Below are positions 28,710 through 36,024 of a DNA stretch of 64,000 nucleotides, in pieces. Made by a program: the position numbers and the translations under genes. Under the pieces are notes generated by a model. That model saw only the letters and a list, made by a program, of their open reading frames with translations. It was not told the DNA's origin and searched no databases. Every line of letters starts with the position of its first letter. Position 1 is the first letter of the stretch. The DNA comes from Gammaproteobacteria bacterium (GTDB lineage Bacteria; Pseudomonadota; Gammaproteobacteria; Steroidobacterales; GCA-2729495), in assembly GCA_030746435.1 (NCBI GenBank), contig JASLMV010000009.1, forward strand, positions 39,076 through 103,075. Reading direction: 5' to 3'.

Positions 28710-29862
28710 TAGCCGCAACACCCTTAACAGAATCGTTCAGGTAGTCGTGCAACCGGGTTGTAACTTCAGCCGGCGTAATAGCCGGTCGCGGTAACTCATC
28801 GCTGATTCCCGGGATGACCGGCACATGCACGAAAGCGGGTCCGTCGAAACCCCGGACAAGTGCGGCAACGTCATCCGGCTCGCCTGTACTGCTTACTGAG
28901 CTGTAACCGCTCGCCGCGGCGATCGCGCCGAAATTTACCGAGCGCGCAACGGTTGCCTGCCCACCGGTGGACTCGTGCACGGCATTATCAAGCAGCACGT
29001 GGCAGAGGTTGGGAGGATGCACGTAACCCACAGTGCTTTGCGCGCCGAGGCGCATCAGCGCCGCGCCATCGCCATCGAGCACAACCACCCTGCGCTCCGG
29101 TCGTGCCAACGCGATGCCGAGGCCCAGGCTCACGGCACAACCCATCGATCCGACCATGTAAATCTGGTTGCGGCGGTCATCGACGGAATACAGTTCGCGC
29201 CCCGTGTAGCCCGTGCTCGCTACCAGCACCGTGCCCGTGTCGGGTGCGGTCACCGACTGTATGGCTTCCAGAACATCCCGCCGGGTCGTGACAGCCGGGG
29301 CCGGATCACCTGTGAATCCCTGCGGCGGGCGGGCCGTTTGTGGTGTCTTGAGCGCCTTTGCCGCAACACTTCCCTTGCGCATCACTAATGCATAAGGGAG
29401 TGAGTGCGTCGTCATGTAGCTCATCGCGCGGTCGAGTGCCGCGGGAATCTGTTCTGCCTCGACGGGAAAATACTCCCACTGTATCTGCATCAGGTCGAGC
29501 ATGTCCGTGGTAATCGCACCCATCAGTTCATGCTGGGGTTCATCAGCCGGGCCACCCGGCTCACCCCGCAGGGTGGGAATCAACAACACCGGCAACTTAA
29601 AAGTGTGAAGTAACGAAGTCAGAGGGTTGACCGCGTTGCCGAGACCGGAATTCTGGAACATGGCTACGCTGCGCGTACCGCCGAGTTGCGCACCTGCGGC
29701 AATTGCAACTGCATCGCCCTCGTTCGCCGCACCGATGTAGCGGAGCTCGGGCGAATCAATGACGTAATTAATGAGCGGCTTCAGGTAGGAACACGGCACG
29801 CCCGTGAACAAGGCAAAACCCCGTTCATGCGCCGCTTCCAGAAATTCGCTTGCTTCGATCAT
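28702..29862 (-). CDS. aepY: Phosphonopyruvate decarboxylase
   Basis: Thiamine-diphosphate enzyme converting phosphonopyruvate to phosphonoacetaldehyde and CO2; this irreversible step drives the unfavourable PEP mutase equilibrium. The 386 residues have the N-terminal Pyr domain with '[14 protein letters not shown]' (typical of this family), '[13 protein letters not shown]' bearing the catalytic Glu, and the C-terminal PP motif starting at '[12 protein letters not shown]' with the metal-binding Asn in '[13 protein letters not shown]'. It overlaps pepM by 4 nt (ATGA) and aepZ by 8 nt. Confidence 0.94.
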   Translation of the reverse strand: MIEASEFLEAAHERGFALFTGVPCSYLKPLINYVIDSPELRYIGAANEGDAVAIAAGAQLGGTRSVAMFQNSGLGNAVNPLTSLLHTFKLPVLLIPTLRGEPGGPADEPQHELMGAITTDMLDLMQIQWEYFPVEAEQIPAALDRAMSYMTTHSLPYALVMRKGSVAAKALKTPQTARPPQGFTGDPAPAVTTRRDVLEAIQSVTAPDTGTVLVASTGYTGRELYSVDDRRNQIYMVGSMGCAVSLGLGIALARPERRVVVLDGDGAALMRLGAQSTVGYVHPPNLCHVLLDNAVHESTGGQATVARSVNFGAIAAASGYSSVSSTGEPDDVAALVRGFDGPAFVHVPVIPGISDELPRPAITPAEVTTRLHDYLNDSVKGVAANG

Positions 29863-31490
29863 GCAAAACTACCTGCGGAAATTACATCGTCGAGGCTGTC
29901 CACATCCAGCCAGTGCCCCGTTGTATAAACCACGCGAACCGGTTCCCCTGCGGCAGTCAAAGCCGCAAGCAGGTGGTGCACCATGGCTTGCCGCTCCCGG
30001 GTCAGGAGTTCGTCAACCGTGTTTCGCAACATTGGTACAGCATCTGCGCGTATGCGCATGACCCCCATCCATTCACCGTGAATCTCTGCTTCCTCGAGGT
30101 CTTCCCCCGCCGCGGTCAGGAGTACGCGGCTGTTAAAGTCCCGTCGCGAGTGAGGTTCGCTGCAGCTTACGTAGTCCGCAGGCCGCCCGCGGTTGACTGA
30201 TTCCTTCCAGTCCGTGTCGACCACAATAACGAACGCCTCATCGTGGTCCGCGAGCAGGTCGAGTATGTAACGCCTGAAAATAACGTCACCGAAACTGATA
30301 AACAGGTCATGGTCGTTGTCAGCATCCGCCCTGAGTGCGCATTGCAGCGAGTAAAGCTCGCCGGTATCTGCATAGTCCGGATTCTCTACGTAGCTTAAGC
30401 CCGGCAAATCGACTGCTTCGGCCTTGTAGCCGCGGACGACTGCAATCTCTTTTATACCCGCCGAGTTGTAGGCAGACACGATATGTCCCAGCAAGGGCTT
30501 GCCCTGCACCTCGACCATCGTTTTGGGCCGCTCGTCCGTCAGTGTACCGAGCCCATCGCCACGCGAGGCAGCGAGCACTATCACCCGCGCAAGCATTTCC
30601 CGTTGCGGCAGGTAATGTTCCTCGGCAGCTTGCAGCTCGGACACTCCCTGCAGGCGGAAAATCTCCTGCACCGGCGCGATACGATCTTCAACCGACTGCA
30701 GGTTTTGGTCGCGGGCTATAGTCTGCGCACACTCGCGCATGGATACGATGCCTGCACGCAGCAAGTGATTCGCCCAGATGACCAGGGAAACCCCGGCATC
30801 GCGAAACACCTCCGTCGGGGTCGCATAATATGTCGTCGGCACGATAACGACCGGCAGCCTGTCGCCCCATTCCTTCTTGAAAGCAAGAATTTCACCCGGG
30901 TGGTTCTGCGCGCTGTGGATCAGTATCGCGTCGGCACCGGCCGCATGATATGCCTCCGCCCGCCGCAACGCTTCGTCCAGGCCCCAGCCGGCGATAAAAG
31001 CTTCGGTCCTCGTAACGATGCAGAAATCGTCGTCCTGCTGCGCGTCCTTGCCTGCCTTGATGCGGCTGCAGAACTCATCTACATCGGCAAGTTCCTGCTT
31101 GTTACCGTCTATGAAGCTGTTGGATTTGGGGTACAGCTTGTCTTCGATACACAGTGCCGCGACCGAACGCTGTTCCAGCTTGCCGACCAGGCGGCGAACA
31201 TTGTTGAAGTTGCCGTAACCGGTGTCGCCGTCCATGAGGATGGGGATACTTACGGCATCGGCCATGAACTCGAGCATTTCGAGCATCTGGGTCCAGCTCG
31301 CCTCGTTGCTGTCGCGCACGCCATACTGCGCTGACATGCACAGGCCGCCGGCCCACAGCGCCCTGAAGCCGGCCTCCTCGGCTATACGCGCGCTGATCCC
31401 ATTGTGCGCCTCGCAAAGGAACTCCAGCTCCGGGCTGGTCAGGAGTGTTTTGAACAGCGTGGTGCGCTTGTCAGCGGTTTTGTTCTTCAA
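29859..31490 (-). CDS. pepM: PEP mutase fused to a C-terminal nucleotidyltransferase domain
   Basis: Residues 1-295 are phosphoenolpyruvate mutase, the entry enzyme to C-P bond formation (PEP to phosphonopyruvate). The diagnostic EDKX5NS motif is [10 protein letters not shown] at 116-125, with Mg-binding 'DGDTGYGN' at 87-94. Residues from about 301 to 543 form a NTP-transferase domain ('[20 protein letters not shown]', later 'FGDVIFRRY' and '[14 protein letters not shown]'). Its nucleotide signature departs from the usual LAAGxGxR: Ser replaces the first Gly and Gly stands where Arg is expected, so activity is uncertain. A separate, intact cytidylyltransferase gene is present in the same operon. 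The start is TTG 31490, 9 bp after the lyase gene; no strong ribosome binding site is seen. Confidence 0.93.
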   Translation of the reverse strand: MKNKTADKRTTLFKTLLTSPELEFLCEAHNGISARIAEEAGFRALWAGGLCMSAQYGVRDSNEASWTQMLEMLEFMADAVSIPILMDGDTGYGNFNNVRRLVGKLEQRSVAALCIEDKLYPKSNSFIDGNKQELADVDEFCSRIKAGKDAQQDDDFCIVTRTEAFIAGWGLDEALRRAEAYHAAGADAILIHSAQNHPGEILAFKKEWGDRLPVVIVPTTYYATPTEVFRDAGVSLVIWANHLLRAGIVSMRECAQTIARDQNLQSVEDRIAPVQEIFRLQGVSELQAAEEHYLPQREMLARVIVLAASRGDGLGTLTDERPKTMVEVQGKPLLGHIVSAYNSAGIKEIAVVRGYKAEAVDLPGLSYVENPDYADTGELYSLQCALRADADNDHDLFISFGDVIFRRYILDLLADHDEAFVIVVDTDWKESVNRGRPADYVSCSEPHSRRDFNSRVLLTAAGEDLEEAEIHGEWMGVMRIRADAVPMLRNTVDELLTRERQAMVHHLLAALTAAGEPVRVVYTTGHWLDVDSLDDVISAGSFA

Positions 31491-31499
31491 GGTTATTCG

Positions 31500-32396
31500 T
31501 CAGGACTTGTCCCGCGCATCCTGGATATCGGGTGCGTACCGTTGCCCTTCGGCGATCGACTCCTGCAGGCCGACCAGGTCCATGATCTGATCGAACTGGT
31601 TCATGCGATCCAGCAGCCCCAGGGTTGACCCTTCCGCTTTAAGTTCCTGCAGGTATTTGGCGGCGGCAAACGTGATGACCCGGACCATTGCACCCGGATA
31701 GATCACGAGGCTGAAGCCGAGTTCGGCAAGTTCGTCGGCCGGCGTGAGCGGTGTCTTGCCGCCCTCGACCATGTTTGCGAGCAACGGCACCTGGGAGCCT
31801 ATCTCACTGCCGAGCCGGGCCATCTCTTCGCGGTCGCGCGGAGATTCGACAAAGATCACGTCAGCGCCGGCATCGATGTAAGCCTGGCTGCGCTCAATCG
31901 CGGTATCGAGCCCGTCTATCGCTATCGCATCGGTGCGAGCAACAATCAGGGTGTCGTCGTCCGCACGCGCATCCAGCGCGGCTTTGAGCTTGCCGGTCAT
32001 CTCCGCGATACTCACCATGCTCTTGCCTTCGAGGTGGCCGCAGCGCTTCGGCGCAGTCTGATCCTCGAGTTGTATACCGGTCGCGCCCATGCGTTCCAGC
32101 AGCTTTACCGAGCGGCGCACATTAAGTGCATTACCGAAACCGGTGTCGGCATCGACAAGCAGCGGAATATCGGTCCGCTCACGCATGTTGGCAACGGTGT
32201 CAGCCACTTCGGTCAGCGTGGTAAGGCCGAGGTCAGGCCGGCCGATACGGGTGAAAGAAACGCTGGCGCCGCTCACGTAGGCGCAGTGAAAACCCGCCTG
32301 CTCGACCATGAGCGCGGTCAAAGCATCGTATACCCCTGGCGCGATGACTGCCTCTTTGCCTGCGAGCCGTTCCCGCAACTCTTTTGCCGAACTCAT
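31500..32396 (-). CDS. Isocitrate lyase/PEPM-superfamily C-C lyase (methylisocitrate or dimethylmalate lyase type)
   Basis: A 298-residue alpha/beta-barrel enzyme, distantly related to the neighbouring PEP mutase. It carries 'EDQTAPKRCGHLEGK' at 111-125: the KRCGH Cys119 is the catalytic acid of C-C lyases in this superfamily, whereas PEP mutases have EDKX5NS. Mg ligands are in VDADTGFGN (81-89). Candidate reactions are retro-aldol/Claisen cleavage of 2-methylisocitrate, 2,3-dimethylmalate or a similar 2-hydroxydiacid, or oxaloacetate decarboxylation. The aconitase-family pair directly upstream favours a hydratase-then-lyase sequence like dimethylmaleate hydratase plus dimethylmalate lyase. 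The exact substrate is not determinable. Confidence 0.85.
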   Translation of the reverse strand: MSSAKELRERLAGKEAVIAPGVYDALTALMVEQAGFHCAYVSGASVSFTRIGRPDLGLTTLTEVADTVANMRERTDIPLLVDADTGFGNALNVRRSVKLLERMGATGIQLEDQTAPKRCGHLEGKSMVSIAEMTGKLKAALDARADDDTLIVARTDAIAIDGLDTAIERSQAYIDAGADVIFVESPRDREEMARLGSEIGSQVPLLANMVEGGKTPLTPADELAELGFSLVIYPGAMVRVITFAAAKYLQELKAEGSTLGLLDRMNQFDQIMDLVGLQESIAEGQRYAPDIQDARDKS

Positions 32397-32401
32397 TACG
32401 A

Positions 32402-32908
32402 TTATCCTTTTCCTGGTCCCTTACCGCGCGTTTGTTTCAGCCAAGGCATCAGGCCGCCCGCCGAGATCATTTCCATCAGGTGTGCCGGGATCGCCTCGAC
32501 TTCATATTGCACGCCTGAGCTCTTATTTTCGACCCGGCCTGCAACCGGGTCCACGATGAGCTCGTCGCCGACGCCAATTTCGTCTACCTGCGGGAATATA
32601 AGCACCGGCAGGCCGAAGTTAATCGCGTTGCGGTAAAAAATGCGGCTATAAGATTTCGCCAGTATCGCCCCGACCCCGAGGTGTACGAACGCCATCGGTG
32701 CCTGCTCACGCGCAGACCCCATGCCGAAGTTCTTTCCGGCCACCACTATATCGCCGGACTTTACGTTGGGCGCAAAATCCGGGTTCACCGCCTCAAGGCA
32801 ATGCGTTGCCATGACTTCAATCGGTTCCTTGAAATAAAGCCCCGGCGCCATCGTATCGGTGTTGATCTCATCACCGAATAGCCACGCATTGCCGGCAACC
32901 GCCGCCAT
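32402..32908 (-). CDS. Aconitase-family dehydratase, small (swivel) subunit
   Basis: A 168-residue LeuD-type subunit. 'WLFGDEINTDTMAPG', 'VVAGKNFGMGSAREQAP' and 'ILAKSYSRIFYRNAINFGLPVL' are the standard motifs; the Ser-Arg of GSAREQ is the substrate-binding loop. ATG 32908 is chosen since it shares one base with the large-subunit stop (TGATG) and starts at the family's N terminus; a longer upstream frame overlaps the large subunit and has no family character. It pairs with the large subunit to form a hydro-lyase of the isopropylmalate/dimethylmaleate type. No leuA or leuB is nearby, so leucine synthesis is unlikely. Confidence 0.9.
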   Translation of the reverse strand: MAAVAGNAWLFGDEINTDTMAPGLYFKEPIEVMATHCLEAVNPDFAPNVKSGDIVVAGKNFGMGSAREQAPMAFVHLGVGAILAKSYSRIFYRNAINFGLPVLIFPQVDEIGVGDELIVDPVAGRVENKSSGVQYEVEAIPAHLMEMISAGGLMPWLKQTRGKGPGKG

Positions 32909-34173
32909 CAGACCAGTAACTCCCGCGGGTCGGCGATACGGCCTGCAACCGCGGATGCCGCAACGGTATAAGGCGAAGCCAGGTAAACGCTGGACGAGTT
33001 GGCGCCCATGCGCCCCTGGAAATTCCGGTTCGTGGACGAGATACAGACCTCGTCCTCGGCGAGTATGCCGGCACCCATCGCGGCACAGGCGCCGCAACCG
33101 GTAGCCAACAGGTTGCCGCCGGCCTCAACAATAGTTGCAAGCGTGCCGTCGGCGGCAGCTTCCGCCATCGTGCGTTTGGATGATGGCGCGACCAGCAGCC
33201 GAGTGCCTTTTGCAACCGTGCGGTCTTTCAAAACTTCGGCCACCATGTGCAGGTCGCTGAGTTTCGCGCCCACGCAGGCGCCGATGTAGGCCTGGTCTAT
33301 CCTCACAGCGGCGTAATCGTCGGCCGGACCGCTGTTGGACGGTTTGTGCGGTGCCGCGACCTGCGGCACCAGGCTGCCGGCGTCGAAGTTGTGGGCAGCC
33401 AGGTAGTCGGCATCGGGATCGCTGTGCCAGTCGAGCGCATCCGTAACGGGTTCGACACCTGCCGCGCGAATGGCATCGAGCGTGACTTCGTCCGGTTCGA
33501 TCAGCCCTGTTTCGGCGCCGAGTTCCGCTGCCATGTTGGTCAGCACAACGCGCTCGGTCATTGGCATATCGGCAATCGTGCTGCCACCGAACTCGACCGC
33601 GCGGAACGCGTTGTCCATGCCGAGTTCGCGGCATAACTGCAGCGATATGTCTTTCGCAACGATACCCTTGTGGAAGTCGCCGTCCCAGTTTACGCGGATA
33701 GTTTCCGGCACCTGTAACCAGATTTCACCGGTCACGACCACGCCTGTCATCTCTATCGCACCGAAACCGGCCATGTAGCACCCGAAGGCGCCGCCATTCG
33801 TGGAATGCGAATCACCCCCGCAGGCGAACATGCCCGGCTGCAACAGGCCCTGCTCGGCCAGCACGACATGGCCGATGCCTTGCATATCAAAGAAGTTTTT
33901 GATGCCGAATTCTGCGGCGAACTCACGTGTGAGTTTCAGGATAGCCGCCGACTGGGCATCGACGGCGGGCACAAAATGATCGGTCATCAATACGATCTTA
34001 TCGGGGTCCCAGACACCGACGCCGAGCTCCTTGAGCCGTGGCCAGATTCGCCGTGGCCCACCCGAGTCGAGGAGCAGCGCGAGATCGACCTTGCAGGTCA
34101 CTATTTCACCAGGACGCACACTCTCACGCGACGATGCCCGCGCAATGATCTTTTGTACGAGTGTCTGCACCAT
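32908..34173 (-). CDS. Aconitase-family dehydratase, large (Fe-S) subunit
   Basis: A 421-residue LeuC/DmdA-type subunit holding a 4Fe-4S cluster. One cluster Cys is in YIGACVGAKLSDLHM and two in TGCGACAAMG (C-x-x-C). 'GGDSHSTNGGAFGCYMAGFG' and 'VCISSTNRNFQGRMG' are the conserved substrate and Arg loops. It would hydrate or dehydrate a 2-hydroxy diacid. Given the neighbouring KRCGH lyase, dimethylmaleate/methylmaleate-type hydration is plausible, while true isopropylmalate isomerase is less likely by context. The stop and start codons of ridA-like, large and small subunit genes interlock as TGATG, indicating one coupled translation unit. Confidence 0.9.
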   Translation of the reverse strand: MVQTLVQKIIARASSRESVRPGEIVTCKVDLALLLDSGGPRRIWPRLKELGVGVWDPDKIVLMTDHFVPAVDAQSAAILKLTREFAAEFGIKNFFDMQGIGHVVLAEQGLLQPGMFACGGDSHSTNGGAFGCYMAGFGAIEMTGVVVTGEIWLQVPETIRVNWDGDFHKGIVAKDISLQLCRELGMDNAFRAVEFGGSTIADMPMTERVVLTNMAAELGAETGLIEPDEVTLDAIRAAGVEPVTDALDWHSDPDADYLAAHNFDAGSLVPQVAAPHKPSNSGPADDYAAVRIDQAYIGACVGAKLSDLHMVAEVLKDRTVAKGTRLLVAPSSKRTMAEAAADGTLATIVEAGGNLLATGCGACAAMGAGILAEDEVCISSTNRNFQGRMGANSSSVYLASPYTVAASAVAGRIADPRELLV

Positions 34174-34670
34174 CAGGGTATGGCCGCCACGGTTTCAATT
34201 TCGATGCGGGTGGTCGGCAGCACCAGTGACGACACCCCGACGAACACACTCGCCGGCGGTTTCTCGTTCTCACCTTTCAACCTGGCGAGTTCCGGCGCGA
34301 TGTCGACCAGCATGCGCGGATTGTAATCGACGACATTAATGCGCAGATAAACGATATTCTCCGGACCCGCATCGAGCGACTCCAGCGCCAGCAATATATT
34401 GTCGACCGCGTTGCGCGCCTGACCACGCAGGTCATCGGGTCCGGGGCTTTTCTCATTGAGCTTGGTCGGACCCTGGCCGGCCAGGTACACCATGCGGCCG
34501 TTCTCCACGGTCACGATCTGCGTGTAGCCGAACAGTTTCGTGTCGACCATCGTGTCGGGGTTGGTGCGGGTAATAACCAGGGTATCGCTATTGGGTGCCA
34601 CAGCGGTGCAGCCCGAAGCTAATGCCCCGGCCGCCAGCAACAATCCTGTACTCAGAGCAATTCTTGTCAT
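34173..34670 (-). CDS. Exported RidA-family (YjgF/YER057c/UK114) lipoprotein
   Basis: A 165-residue protein with an N-terminal leader ending in the lipobox-like LASGC (Cys21) and a RidA domain from about residue 45. RidA-type features are 'VYLAGQGP', 'GQARNAVDNILLALESLDAG', 'IVYLRINVVD' and the C-terminal TTRIEIE, whose Arg corresponds to the carboxylate-binding Arg of enamine/imine deaminases. Canonical RidA is cytosolic; a lipoprotein form suggests a periplasmic role or a different reaction such as hydrolysis of an enol or imine. Its stop overlaps the next gene's start by one base. Confidence 0.82.
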   Translation of the reverse strand: MTRIALSTGLLLAAGALASGCTAVAPNSDTLVITRTNPDTMVDTKLFGYTQIVTVENGRMVYLAGQGPTKLNEKSPGPDDLRGQARNAVDNILLALESLDAGPENIVYLRINVVDYNPRMLVDIAPELARLKGENEKPPASVFVGVSSLVLPTTRIEIETVAAIP

Positions 34671-34673
34671 TGT

Positions 34674-35045
34674 TTACTCAAGTGACTTGTAATTGTCCCA
34701 CTCGAAGCGCGGCGTGCATATACACAGGAACAGCAAATCATTTTCGCCCGTGTTGGTGACCGACTGCGTGATACCCGCCGGTATGACGACCACGTCGCCG
34801 GGCCCCACGGCCTGGTCCGCCAGCCCCTCGATGCTAACCCGGCCTGCGCCTTCGAGTATCACGTAGCGCTCCACCGTGCCCGCCACCCGGTGTTTTTTTG
34901 TCGTGACACCCGGCTCTACTCTCGCGCGTGCTACGGACGCCGCCGGATCATCGGCCGTGTTGGACAGTTCCAGAATATGACAGCGCTCATCAGTTAAATA
35001 TTCTGCTGACTCAGTGGTTCTTCTAATTATCGCCTTTCCCGCCAT
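34674..35045 (-). CDS. Small single-domain cupin
   Basis: A 123-residue cupin with motif 1 'EPGVTTKKHRVAGTVERYVILEG' shortened here to its core 'KKHRVAGTVERYVILEG' (His, Glu metal ligands) and motif 2 'GPGDVVVIPAGITQSVTN', in which the usual His is replaced, so the metal site may be incomplete. Such proteins act as mannose-6-phosphate-isomerase-like folds, dioxygenases or binding proteins; the function is unknown. It overlaps the downstream end of the ketopantoate-reductase-like gene by 23 nt and lies 3 bp before the RidA gene, so it is part of the same operon. Confidence 0.82.
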   Translation of the reverse strand: MAGKAIIRRTTESAEYLTDERCHILELSNTADDPAASVARARVEPGVTTKKHRVAGTVERYVILEGAGRVSIEGLADQAVGPGDVVVIPAGITQSVTNTGENDLLFLCICTPRFEWDNYKSLE

Positions 35046-36012
35046 CTCTTGTTTTGTTAGCTGCGAGGCTGTAAATCATATCAAGGCTCGGTGTCGCGAC
35101 ACCCTGCAGGCGGGCCAGTTCGATGACCGCACCGGCAATCGGTTCCAGTTCGAGGCTTCTGCCCGCTTCGAAGTCCTGCAGCATGGAGGTTTTGTGCGCG
35201 CCCAGGTTACGCGTAGCAACGTGCAGGAATTCAGGCGTGACCGGTACGTCGATATTCAACGCCTTCGCAACGGCGATCGCTTCGTTCATGATGCTGGTTA
35301 ACAGGCCCTTTGTCGCGGGATCGTCGATCATTGCATCCAGCGCTTTGCCGGTCATCAGGCTCACCGGGTTGTAAGCAGCGTTGGCCACCAGTTTGATCCA
35401 GATATCGGTGCGCAGCTTGTTACCCAGCGCGACCTCGATCTCGAAATCCCCGGCACGCATCGTGGCGGCGAGCGCGTTGATGCGATCGCTCTCATGCCCG
35501 TCCGGTTCGCCGATCGTAAACCGGTCGCCGAACACGTGCCGGACGACCCCCGGTGATACAACCGATGCGGCCGGGTACACGACACAACCGATCGCGCGCT
35601 CCGGCCCGATCGCATTCCAGAGCCGCCTGCCGGGATCGACGCTGGCGAGTTCCGGCGAGCCAAAGTCGTGCGTGCCGTAAAAGTACCACCACGGGATGCC
35701 GTTACAGGCGGTAACCACCATGGTCTCCGCACCCAGCAACGGCGCGATGCTATCCGCAATGTCGGCCAGCATGTGCGACTTGAGCGTGAGGAACACCACG
35801 TCCTGTTCGCCGAAGTCGTTGGGATTCCCGCCGGCCGCTACAGATACGTTGATCGTATCTTCGCCATCCGGCGAGGCCAGCGAGAGCCCATCGGATTGAA
35901 TGGCCTCAAGGTGCTGACCACGGGCAACTACGCTGACGTCTGCACCGCCGCGCGCGAGCCACGCTGCAATCAGGCTGCCGATCGCACCACAGCCGTAGAT
36001 GCAGACTTTCAT
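35023..36012 (-). CDS. Ketopantoate reductase-like (ApbA/PanE) oxidoreductase
   Basis: A 329-residue NAD(P)H-dependent enzyme with the Rossmann motif CIYGCGAIGSLIAAWLARGG at 3-22. Further family motifs are 'VFLTLKSH', 'ACNGIPWWYFYGT' and the C-terminal 'KTSMLQDFEAGRSLELEPIAGA', whose Ser/Asp/Glu residues bind the 2-oxo-acid substrate. The central Lys is at about 200 ('WIKLVANAAYNPVS'). Biosynthetic PanE usually sits with panB; here the context is catabolic, so it may reduce another 2-oxo-3-hydroxy acid or oxidise the corresponding alcohol. It begins 12 bp after the ubiD-family gene. Confidence 0.88.
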   Translation of the reverse strand: MKVCIYGCGAIGSLIAAWLARGGADVSVVARGQHLEAIQSDGLSLASPDGEDTINVSVAAGGNPNDFGEQDVVFLTLKSHMLADIADSIAPLLGAETMVVTACNGIPWWYFYGTHDFGSPELASVDPGRRLWNAIGPERAIGCVVYPAASVVSPGVVRHVFGDRFTIGEPDGHESDRINALAATMRAGDFEIEVALGNKLRTDIWIKLVANAAYNPVSLMTGKALDAMIDDPATKGLLTSIMNEAIAVAKALNIDVPVTPEFLHVATRNLGAHKTSMLQDFEAGRSLELEPIAGAVIELARLQGVATPSLDMIYSLAANKTRDGGKGDN

Positions 36013-36024
36013 AGGGTCAGAAGC

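Noticed and set aside
30483..31334. 283-codon open frame antisense to pepM
   Set aside because: No domain or signal, and fully covered by the PEP mutase fusion whose motifs are unambiguous.
32909..33097. 63-codon upstream extension of the dehydratase small subunit
   Set aside because: It is an out-of-frame reading of the large subunit; ATG 32908 in TGATG starts the family sequence.
31500..34173. Interpretation of the dehydratase and lyase as a phosphonomethylmalate branch, as in FR-900098 or phosphinothricin pathways
   Set aside because: That route needs a phosphonomethylmalate synthase (citrate/homocitrate synthase type), which is not in the window, and the pepM neighbours here already form the AEP branch.
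32402..34173. Assignment as leucine biosynthesis leuC/leuD
   Set aside because: No leuA or leuB nearby; the neighbours are a C-C lyase, RidA and UbiD genes, and the large-subunit motifs fit the broader dehydratase family equally well.
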